A stretch of DNA of 45,847 nucleotides from positions 1 through 45,847 of the forward strand of contig NZ_BBPQ01000015.1 in the NCBI RefSeq assembly GCF_000787855.1, in the 5' to 3' direction. The DNA comes from Streptacidiphilus anmyonensis (lineage in GTDB: Bacteria > Actinomycetota > Actinomycetes > Streptomycetales > Streptomycetaceae). Under the pieces are notes generated by a model. That model saw only the letters and a list, made by a program, of their open reading frames with translations. It was not told where the DNA came from and ran no database searches. Numbering within the stretch: position 1 is the stretch's first letter; every line of letters starts with the position of its first letter. Shown in pieces: positions 25,997-32,815 of this stretch. Position numbers and translations under genes: made by a program.

Positions 25997-26794
25997 TCAG
26001 GACGGCCGCCGGGCCTGCACGCAGTACAGGACCGAGGAGGCCGCCCGGAACGCGGGATGGCGCATGGCCTCGGACGCCGCCGCGCACTGGTCCTCCGTCA
26101 GCCCCTGCGCGACGAGGGCGTCGCGCAGGTGGTGGAGGTGGTTCAACTGCGCCTGAAGGCCCGGGGAGTCCGCGTGCCAGGGCACCAGGTGCGGCACCGG
26201 CTCGACGCCGGTGAACCCGGCGGCGCGCAGGTCCGCCGCGCAGGAGCGCCCCCAGGACGGGTCCGCTCCGGCGGCCCGCAGGGCACGCCCCTTGGCGGCC
26301 TGGAACGCCTGGTAGCCCGCGCGGGTGCGCTCGTCGGGCGCCAGCAGCACGGGCGCGTAGTCGATGTCGAACTCCTCCAACTGGAGCCACCCGCCCGGCC
26401 GCAGGGCACGCAGCAGGCGCACGAGGACGGCCCGCCGCTGCGGGAGGTGGGTCAGCACCAGACGGGAGTGGATCAGGTCGAAGGCGGCCTCGGGCAGCGG
26501 GTCGTGCACGATGTCGTGGCGCAGCGTCTCCAGCCCCGGCCGGGACGGGATGTGCTCGGGTCTCAGGTCGGTGGCCAGCACGCGGCCCCCGGGCGCGGCG
26601 CGCTCGGCCAGCCACAGGGCGACGCTGCCCCGGCCCGCGCCGACCTCCAGGCAGCGCCAGCCGGGACCGACCCCCGTCGTCGCGAGACGCGCGGTGGTGA
26701 TCGGGTCGAGCGCGGCGGCCAGGCAGCGGTGCTGCTCCTCCACGTACGGGCTGTCGTTGTCGAAGGCGTAGCGGCCAGGGGCGGCGGTGGGCAC
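25997..26794 (-). CDS. SAM-dependent methyltransferase
   Basis: 265 aa, class I fold. Motif I CLEVGAGRGSVALWLAERA, acidic ATDLRPEHI, FDLIHSRLVLTHLPQRR and LRALRPGGWLQLEEFDIDY are all present. I chose the GTG at 26794, preceded by GGAGA; a longer in-frame ATG at 26866 adds a basic, unfolded N-terminus that would run through a hairpin. It is the first gene of the UbiA operon (65 bp before the prenyltransferase) and likely methylates an oxygen, nitrogen or carbon of the product. Confidence 0.82.
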   Translation of the reverse strand: MPTAAPGRYAFDNDSPYVEEQHRCLAAALDPITTARLATTGVGPGWRCLEVGAGRGSVALWLAERAAPGGRVLATDLRPEHIPSRPGLETLRHDIVHDPLPEAAFDLIHSRLVLTHLPQRRAVLVRLLRALRPGGWLQLEEFDIDYAPVLLAPDERTRAGYQAFQAAKGRALRAAGADPSWGRSCAADLRAAGFTGVEPVPHLVPWHADSPGLQAQLNHLHHLRDALVAQGLTEDQCAAASEAMRHPAFRAASSVLYCVQARRPS

Positions 26795-26838
26795 GGTCTC
26801 TCCGGTGCGTCGGGGCGACGAGGCGTCGGGCTTGCGGT

Positions 26839-26867
26839 GGTGGGCCGCCGGACGACGGCGGCCCACC
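26839..26867 (-). terminator. GC-rich hairpin between the AOC-barrel gene and the UbiA operon
   Basis: Perfect 12-bp stem GGTGGGCCGCCG (26839-26850) with CGGCGGCCCACC (26856-26867) and a 5-nt loop, 22 bp after the stop of the minus-strand gene at 26889. No T run, so termination strength is uncertain. Confidence 0.5.
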
Positions 26868-26888
26868 GGGTCAGGTGTGCGGCAGCCG

Positions 26889-27389
26889 CTAGCTGAACGT
26901 CACGTCGTAGACCCCGAGGGACCGGTTGGTGAAGTGGGCGGTGCCGGTCATGCCCTCGTAGGCACCCGTGCCACCGGTGACGACGCCCTCGAAGGACTTC
27001 GGATAGGTGGCGGTGGCCGGGTCCTGGATCGGGAAGACCCCGGAGACCGCGATCTGGTCACCGTTGCTGAGGACGATCTCCCCGCTGCAGAAGACCGTCA
27101 CCGAGTTGGCGTTGATGCCGTCCTTGTCGCACATGTCGTAGGCGGTCCCGATCTTGTTTCCGCTGGTGTCCTTGACCGCAGCGGTGCCGCCGAAGCCCGC
27201 GCCCACGGAGTTCGCGGCGCCGGCCTCGTCGTTGCTGCCGTTGAAGTCGAGGGTCATCGCCGGCACGTTGGCGGCGCGCAGGTGGGCGGCCGAAGCGGTG
27301 CCGGAGACGCCGGCCACCAGGGCGAGGGCGGCGACGCCGGCAGCGGCGGCGGCCAGGGCGGCGCGCTTCGACGTGACAAAACGGGTCAT
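26889..27389 (-). CDS. Secreted allene-oxide-cyclase/dirigent barrel-like protein
   Basis: 166 aa. Residues 1-34 are an Ala-rich signal peptide (ASAA end). The mature part has the segments GAGFGGTAAVKD, GTAYDMCDKDG, QIAVSGVFP and GVVTGGTGAYEGMTGTA, the last being the signature loop of the plant allene oxide cyclase/dirigent-type eight-stranded barrel, also found in many streptomycete secreted proteins. Two cysteines may pair. ATG at 27389 with AAGGAG 6 bp upstream. No active-site function can be assigned from sequence; in plants the fold guides cyclisation or radical coupling. Neighbouring the UbiA operon is suggestive only. Confidence 0.75.
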   Translation of the reverse strand: MTRFVTSKRAALAAAAAGVAALALVAGVSGTASAAHLRAANVPAMTLDFNGSNDEAGAANSVGAGFGGTAAVKDTSGNKIGTAYDMCDKDGINANSVTVFCSGEIVLSNGDQIAVSGVFPIQDPATATYPKSFEGVVTGGTGAYEGMTGTAHFTNRSLGVYDVTFS

Positions 27390-27729
27390 GGAATCTCCTT
27401 GAAAGGACCGGACCGATTGCCCGGGTTCGGACGTAGTGGACCACATCGTCGGTACACGGAGCACTTCTGCCGCTCTCGACGTGTCGTGTACGAATCTCTG
27501 CCCAATAGTGCTGCGATGCCCGGAATTTCAGGGCCGAGGGAGGGTCGGGGCCGGGAGAAGGGCGGCCGGCCCGGTGGAGAATTCACCCGCTTGACCGGCA
27601 CCTACCGACCGCACCCCGTGGGCGGCAGGGGCGAGTTGGCGCGATCACGGTGGACGGCGCGAGCCGGACAGGACTCATCGCCCCCGGGCGGCGCCCGGGG
27701 GCTGGGGGACGACGGGCCGCGCGGCGGCG
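27390..27729. other. 340-bp intergenic region
   Basis: Contains the promoter of the secreted barrel protein (not resolved to hexamers), a stretch of lower GC around 27460-27530 and, at its right end, the hairpin listed separately. No gene-like frame is convincing here. Confidence 0.5.
27679..27701 (-). terminator. Hairpin downstream of the aminotransferase pair
   Basis: GCCCCCGGGC (27679-27688) and GCCCGGGGGC (27692-27701) form a perfect 10-bp stem with a GGC loop, 28 bp beyond the stop of the minus-strand aminotransferase gene. No T run. Confidence 0.5.
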
Positions 27730-28878
27730 TCAGCCGGCGAGGGCGAACTCCCGGACCGCGTCGGCGATGTACTCGACCTGCGCGTCGCTCAGCTGTGGAT
27801 ACAGGGGCAGGGACAGGATCCGCTCCCCCGCGCGCTCGGCGGCGTGCCAGGCGTCGCCCGGGGCGGCGTAACGGGAGAAGGCAGGCTGGCGCGGCAGCGG
27901 CAGCGGGTAGTAGACGTGCGAGCCGATGCCGCGTTCGGCCAGGTGCGCCTGGAGCGCGTCGCGGCGCTCGACCTGGAGCGTGTAGACGTAGAAGCAGCGG
28001 CCGTCCCGGCCCGGCGGCGGCGCGAGGACGCCGCGGTCGGCGAGGTCCGTGAAGCGCTCGGTGTAGCGCTCGGCGATCCGCGCACGGCGCTCCAGGCGCT
28101 CGGGGAGGCCCGGCAGGCGGTGGAGTTGGAAGGCGGCCAGCACCTCGTCGAAGCGGCTGTTCCAGCCGATCCTGTGGTGCAGGAAGCGGTGGACGCCGTC
28201 CTGCCCGTGGTTGCGCAGCATGCGCACGGTGCGGCCGAGCCCGACGTCCCGGGTGACCACGGCGCCGCCCTCCCCGGCGGTGCCGAAGGTCTTCACCTGG
28301 ACGAACGAGTAGACCCCGGCCTCGCCCGCCAGACCGGCCGGAACGCCGCCCTGGACGCCGCCCTGGGCCACGGCGGAGTCCTCGACGAGCCGCAGCCGGC
28401 AGGCCCGCGCGAGCGCGCCGAGGCGCGGCATGTCGGCCATCACCGAGAACATGTGGGCGGGCAGCAGCGCCTTGGTCCGCGCGGTGATGCGGCGTTCCAC
28501 GGCGTCCGGGTCGACGACCATCGTCCACGGGTCGATGTCCGCGAAGACGGGCGTCGCGCCGAGCGCCACGACCGAACCGGCGAGGGGGGCGCAGCCGAAC
28601 GCGGGGACCACGACCTCGTCGCCGGGGCCGACGTCCATGGCGGCCAGCACCAGCGTCAGCGCGCTGGTGCCGCTGCCGCAGGCGACCACGTCCGCCGCGC
28701 CGAGCCGGTCGCGCAGCGCCTGCTCGAAGCGGGCGGTCCGCTCGCCGAGGATGAACTTCTGGGCGGGGGCGGTGCCGGTCTCCCGGACGAGGCGCAGCAG
28801 GTGCTCGCGGTCGGCCTCGAAGAGGTCGGGCGGGAAGAACGGCAGCCGCAGTCGGGAGGCGGCGGTGGTGGGCGTCAT
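27730..28878 (-). CDS. DegT/DnrJ/EryC1/StrS-family PLP aminotransferase (first of pair)
   Basis: 382 aa. The PLP pattern is intact: GSGTSALTLVL (about 68-78), DEVVVPAFG, FADIDP, VEDSA and the internal-aldimine lysine in VQVKTFGTAGEGG (Lys196). Unlike most relatives, the segment after VEDSA reads VAQGG rather than A-Q-A-H-G. The family transfers an amino group to keto-sugars, inososes or related ketones, forming amino sugars or aminocyclitols. Its ATG overlaps the stop of the second aminotransferase gene by ATGA, so both are made together. Substrate cannot be read from the sequence. Confidence 0.9.
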   Translation of the reverse strand: MTPTTAASRLRLPFFPPDLFEADREHLLRLVRETGTAPAQKFILGERTARFEQALRDRLGAADVVACGSGTSALTLVLAAMDVGPGDEVVVPAFGCAPLAGSVVALGATPVFADIDPWTMVVDPDAVERRITARTKALLPAHMFSVMADMPRLGALARACRLRLVEDSAVAQGGVQGGVPAGLAGEAGVYSFVQVKTFGTAGEGGAVVTRDVGLGRTVRMLRNHGQDGVHRFLHHRIGWNSRFDEVLAAFQLHRLPGLPERLERRARIAERYTERFTDLADRGVLAPPPGRDGRCFYVYTLQVERRDALQAHLAERGIGSHVYYPLPLPRQPAFSRYAAPGDAWHAAERAGERILSLPLYPQLSDAQVEYIADAVREFALAG

Positions 28879-30077
28879 GCGCGGGCTCCGGCTCCGGCGT
28901 AGAAGCCCTGGATCAGGTCGCAGACCCGGTCCACGGCGGCGATGGGCAGGTCGGGGTGGAGCGGCAGCGCGAGGGCGTGCGCGCAGGCGGCCTCGGCGCA
29001 CGGGAAGTCCCCAAGGCGGTGACCGAGTTCGGCGAAGCAGGGCTGGAGGTGGAGCGGACGCGGGTAGTAGGTCTCGGTCTCCACGCCGTGCGCGGCCAGA
29101 TGCGCGGCCAGCTCGTCGCGGCGCTCCACCTCGACCAGGTAGACGTAGAACACCGGGTCCGCCTTCACTCCGCGGTCCACGACCGTGGGCAGCCGCAGCA
29201 CGCCGCGGATCCCGGCGAGTTGTCGGCCGTAGGCGTCGGCGAGTTCGGCGCGGCGGGCGATGTCGGCGTCCAGCCGGGTGAGCTTGGCCAGCAGCACGGC
29301 CGCCTGGAGGTCGTCCGCCTTGCTGTTGCAGCCCGGCAGCGAGCTGCTGGTGTTGATGGTGGAGAAGTCGGCGATGGTGCGCCCGAACCGCCCGTGGTGG
29401 CGCAGCGCGTCCACGGTGCGGGCGATCTCGTCGTCGTCGGTCAGCACCGCGCCGGCGTCGCCGATCGCGCCCAGGGTCTTGGTCGGGAAGAACGAGAGCA
29501 CGCCCCCGGCGCCGAACAGCCCGGCGTGCACGCCGTCGCGGCGCATGCCGATGGCCTCGGCGCTGTCCTCGACCACGGTGAGCCCGTGCAGTCGGGCGAG
29601 TTCGCCGAGCCGTCCGACGTCGGCGAGCTGGCAGAACAGGTGCACCGGCATCAGGAAGCGGCAGCGCGGGGTCAGCACGCGCTCCACGGAGGCGGGATCC
29701 AGGGCGTAGGTCACCGGGTCGATGTCGGCGAAGACCGGCCGACCTCCGGCCAGGACGACGGAGGAGGCGGAGGCCACGAAGGAGAAGGCCGGGACGACCA
29801 CCTCGTCCCCCGGCCGCAGACCGGCCGCGCGCAGCAGCAGCACCAGCGCGTCCGTCCCGCTGTTCACGGCGACGACGTGCCGGGCCCCGGTCCAGTCGGC
29901 GAGCGCCCGCTCCAACTCCTGCACCTTGGCGCCGTGGGAGAACTTCCCGTCGGCGAACACCTCGGTCAGATGCCGCTCGATCAGCGGCCACAGCGCGGCG
30001 AAGCCCTCCGCCTGGGTGAAGAACGGCACGGCGGCGGGCGGCGGTTCGCGCCGGTCCACGGTCTGCTGGAGTTCCAT
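28875..30077 (-). CDS. DegT/DnrJ/EryC1/StrS-family PLP aminotransferase (second of pair)
   Basis: 400 aa. Motifs VNSGTDALVLLL, DEVVVPAFSF, FADIDP, VEDSAEAIG and the lysine in FFPTKTLGAIGDAG (Lys200), the canonical form in sugar aminotransferases. It shares only the family framework with its neighbour, so the two likely act on different ketones or form a heteromeric pair rather than being a recent duplicate. I chose the ATG at 30077, with AAAGGCGGAG upstream; an ATG at 30113 lacks this. First gene of a two-gene minus-strand operon that diverges from the dehydrogenase operon across about 245 bp. Confidence 0.9.
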   Translation of the reverse strand: MELQQTVDRREPPPAAVPFFTQAEGFAALWPLIERHLTEVFADGKFSHGAKVQELERALADWTGARHVVAVNSGTDALVLLLRAAGLRPGDEVVVPAFSFVASASSVVLAGGRPVFADIDPVTYALDPASVERVLTPRCRFLMPVHLFCQLADVGRLGELARLHGLTVVEDSAEAIGMRRDGVHAGLFGAGGVLSFFPTKTLGAIGDAGAVLTDDDEIARTVDALRHHGRFGRTIADFSTINTSSSLPGCNSKADDLQAAVLLAKLTRLDADIARRAELADAYGRQLAGIRGVLRLPTVVDRGVKADPVFYVYLVEVERRDELAAHLAAHGVETETYYPRPLHLQPCFAELGHRLGDFPCAEAACAHALALPLHPDLPIAAVDRVCDLIQGFYAGAGARA

Positions 30078-30208
30078 CTCCGCCTTTCTGGGGCACGGAT
30101 GCCACGGATTCACCGGCCGACGCTAGAGCATGTCCGTAGGCGAACGATGCCAGGCGACACGGTTCCTCTTCCGATTCACCCGAACAGGGAGCGATTGCGG
30201 CGCGGGTT

Positions 30209-30237
30209 TTGACTTGACGCCTTTCGCCCTTCAGGCT
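30209..30237 (+). promoter_or_regulatory. Candidate promoter of the dehydrogenase/isomerase operon
   Basis: TTGACT (30209-30214), a 17-bp spacer and CAGGCT (30232-30237) fit the principal sigma factor pattern in streptomycetes. It faces the operon that starts at 30323. A GCCGAC-6-GTCGGC hairpin (30279-30296) lies in the presumed leader. Confidence 0.45.
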
Positions 30238-30322
30238 GACCGACGTCACTCCCTCCGTACGTGTCCGAACTCATCTGCGCCGACGCCGAAGTCGGCGGCT
30301 TGACGGAAGGTTGGTGCAGGAG

Positions 30323-31447
30323 ATGCTGCGCACGTTGGTCGTCGGCCTCGGCCGGGCGGGGGCCGGTCTCCACCTCCCGGTCCTGGCCAAGGCACGGCGA
30401 CGGCGGCCCGACCTGTTCGCACCGGCAGCCGTGATCGGCGTCGACCGGGCATCGGCCTTACCGGCCGGATCCGCCCGGGACGCCGGGTCCGCCGGGTCCG
30501 CCGGATCCGCCTTGGGCGGTGGGGGCGCTGGGGCCGCGCGGGCCGCTGAGGCCGCCGCGGACGGGGAGCACCGGGTGGTCGCCTCGCTCGCCCAGGCCCG
30601 GCAGCTGCTCGACCCCGAGCGGACCGTGGTCCACGTCTGCACTCCCCCGGTCGCACGCACCGAGGTCGTCACGGAGCTGCTCGAACTCGGGTTCCGCAGG
30701 CTGCTGCTGGAGAAGCCGCCGGCCGCCGATCCGGGCCAGCTCGCGCGGCTGCTGGAGCTGCTGCGACGCCCCGGCGTCCAGTCCGCCGTCGTGGCCCCCT
30801 GGCTGGCGAGCACACTGACCGCCCGCCTCGTCGACCTCGTCGAGAAGGAGGCCGTGCTGGGGCGGCTGCGGCGGATCGAGGTCGTCCAGAACAAGCCCCG
30901 GTTCCAGCGCTCGTTCACCACTTCCGGGCATCCGACCGCGTTCGACGTCGAGGTCCCGCACGCGCTGGGCGTCGCGCTGCGCCTTGCGGGCGACGCCGAG
31001 GTGGTCACCGCCTCGTGCACCGACCTGGACGCCGTCGGGCGACGTGAGCCGCGCCTCGGGGGCGCGACGGTGGACCTGGTCCACCACGGCGGCGTGCGCA
31101 CCGCCGTCCGGTCCGACCTCACCTCGCCCGTCCGCGAACGCCGGATCACCCTGCGCTTCGACGGCGGCACCGCGGTCGGCCACTACGCGGCCGACGCGTC
31201 CGACCACCACGCCCAACTGCGGCTGATCGTGGGCGACGCGGCTCCCATGGAGCCGAGGACGGTGCTGCGGGACGACGCGTTGACGGAGTTCTTCCTACGC
31301 GCCTACGAGGACTTCGCCGCGGACGGCCCCTGCCCGAGCGCGCTCGCCCGGCAGGCACGCGTGGTCGAGCTGATCGGCGAGGCCAAACGACTCACGGCCG
31401 GACGCCTTTCGCCGGACGCACGAAGGGAGCTGGCCGGTGCCCACTGA
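30323..31447 (+). CDS. Gfo/Idh/MocA-family NAD(P)-dependent dehydrogenase (first), with TTA codon
   Basis: 374 aa. Rossmann motif VVGLGRAGAGLHLPVL at the N-terminus and the family EKPP motif (about residues 127-130) with catalytic lysine. A helix carrying FDVEVPHALGVAL supplies the usual His. The family oxidises or reduces hydroxyl groups of sugars and cyclitols. Residues 46-70 form an Ala/Gly/Ser-rich insertion built from 9-bp repeats (GCCGGGTCC, 30482-30508) within the Rossmann half. Leu46 is encoded by TTA (30458-30460), which in streptomycetes needs the bldA tRNA. ATG 30323 is chosen; a GTG at 30314 and TTG at 30311 are alternatives. It overlaps the next gene by 11 bp. Confidence 0.85.
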   Translation: MLRTLVVGLGRAGAGLHLPVLAKARRRRPDLFAPAAVIGVDRASALPAGSARDAGSAGSAGSALGGGGAGAARAAEAAADGEHRVVASLAQARQLLDPERTVVHVCTPPVARTEVVTELLELGFRRLLLEKPPAADPGQLARLLELLRRPGVQSAVVAPWLASTLTARLVDLVEKEAVLGRLRRIEVVQNKPRFQRSFTTSGHPTAFDVEVPHALGVALRLAGDAEVVTASCTDLDAVGRREPRLGGATVDLVHHGGVRTAVRSDLTSPVRERRITLRFDGGTAVGHYAADASDHHAQLRLIVGDAAPMEPRTVLRDDALTEFFLRAYEDFAADGPCPSALARQARVVELIGEAKRLTAGRLSPDARRELAGAH

Positions 31448-32438
31448 GACGGAGCCGGTCGACGCGAAACCGGTCGACGCGAAACCGGTCGACGCGGAGC
31501 CGGTCGACGCGAAGCCGCCCGGCCCGCCGGTGCTCGCGGGGATCGGCGACGAGGCCGCGCTCGGCATCGAGGAGCAGTTGGCCGCCGTCACCGCGCTGGG
31601 CTGGCGCTCGATCGAACTGCGGACCGTGGACGGGACGCCGCTCGCCGAACTGTCCGAGGCCGCCTTCGACCGGGTCGTGGGCGCGCTGGCGCACACCGGG
31701 GTGTCGGTCGTCGCGGTGGACGCCCGCATCGGCGGCTGGGCCCGGTCCGCGGCGGGAGACTTCACCGACGACCTGGACGAACTCGCGGTGCTGGAACGGC
31801 GCTGCGCCCGGCTCGGCACCCGCTTCGTCCGCGTCATGTCCTTCCCCGCCGGCGGGCTGGACGCGGACGCCTGGGAGCGCGAGGCGCTGCGCCGCATGCG
31901 CGTGCTCGCCGCACGGGCCGACGCGGCGGGGCTGACGCTGCTGCACGAGAACTGCTCCGGCTGGGCCGGCGCGGACGCGGACCGGACGGTCCGCCTGCTG
32001 GAGGCGGCCGGCCCCGGCCTGGGCCTGCTCTTCGACACGGGCAACGGCCCCGCCCACGGCTACGACGGGCACGACCTGCTGCGGCGGCTGCTGCGGCACG
32101 TCGACCGGATCCTGCACGTCCACATCAAGGACGCCGTCCTCGGCCCCGACGGACGCCCGCGCTACTGCGAGCCGGGCGCGGGCACGCTGCGCGTGGCCGA
32201 GAGTCTGCGTCTGCTCCTGGCGCACGGCTACGGCGGCGCGCTGTCGATCGAACCCCACATCGCGGTCCGGCCGCACGAGAACCACCGCGACTCGGCCGAC
32301 CAGTGCCACGCCGCCTTCCTCCGCTGCGGCATGGCACTGCGCCGCCTGCTCGACTCCGTCGCCGCGCCACCCCCCGCACCACCCGGGACGCCAGCCCCGG
32401 ACGCCACGACGCCAGCCCTCCCGGAGCCCGCCCGGTGA
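31437..32438 (+). CDS. TIM-barrel sugar phosphate isomerase/epimerase (xylose-isomerase-like)
   Basis: 333 aa. After a repetitive N-terminus, the barrel shows metal-ligand-type positions HENCSG, FDTGNGPAHGYDG, HVHIKDAV and LSIEPH, the pattern of the AP-endonuclease-2/xylose-isomerase-like superfamily (IolE, IolI, hydroxypyruvate isomerase relatives). Such enzymes isomerise or dehydrate sugars and inososes. The N-terminus (residues 6-26) is four tandem P-V-D-A-K/E units. The C-terminus (about 305-333) is Pro/Ala-rich. GTG start at 31437 with GAAGGGAG upstream; the stop overlaps a GTG of the next frame (GTGA). Confidence 0.83.
   Translation: MPTETEPVDAKPVDAKPVDAEPVDAKPPGPPVLAGIGDEAALGIEEQLAAVTALGWRSIELRTVDGTPLAELSEAAFDRVVGALAHTGVSVVAVDARIGGWARSAAGDFTDDLDELAVLERRCARLGTRFVRVMSFPAGGLDADAWEREALRRMRVLAARADAAGLTLLHENCSGWAGADADRTVRLLEAAGPGLGLLFDTGNGPAHGYDGHDLLRRLLRHVDRILHVHIKDAVLGPDGRPRYCEPGAGTLRVAESLRLLLAHGYGGALSIEPHIAVRPHENHRDSADQCHAAFLRCGMALRRLLDSVAAPPPAPPGTPAPDATTPALPEPAR
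31455..31514 (+). repeat. 15-bp tandem repeat, four copies
   Basis: CCGGTCGACGCGAAA at 31455 and 31470, then variants ending GAG (31485) and AAG (31500). In frame, encoding P-V-D-A-K/E at the N-terminus of the isomerase. Confidence 0.9.
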
Positions 32439-32815
32439 CCGCGCGAAGCGCGCCGAGCGCGAGAAGCGCGAGAAGCGCGGCAACCGCGGGAAGGCGAGCG
32501 AGCTCGGGAGGCCCGGCGAGCCTAGGAAGCGCACCGAGCGCCGGAAGCCCGCGAAGCACGAAGAGCCCGGGAAACCCCGCGAGTCCTGGTAGCCCGCTAA
32601 CCGCGGCGAGCCAGGCGCGCTCGGGAGGCCCGCTGGGCCCAGAAAGCGCGACGGGTGGCGGAAGTCCGGCTGGCGCGGCAGACCCGGCAAGCACGGCTGG
32701 CCAGGGAAGCCCCGCCAGCCCCCCGAACCCGGAAGGCGCGGCAGCCGGCGGGGGCCCGCGGAGCGCGGCGTGCCCCGCGAGCCCGGCTGGCGCGGCGCGC
32801 GCGGGAAGCGCGAGG
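32435..32815 (+). repeat. Degenerate 9-bp-periodic low-complexity region
   Basis: 381 bp with no stop in the plus-strand frame of the M20 domain and a visible 9-bp rhythm (AGCGCGAGA/AAGCCCGCG-like units), encoding triplets such as P-S-A, R-S-A, G-S-P and A-S-P. It separates the isomerase stop from the folded M20 domain. Confidence 0.7.
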
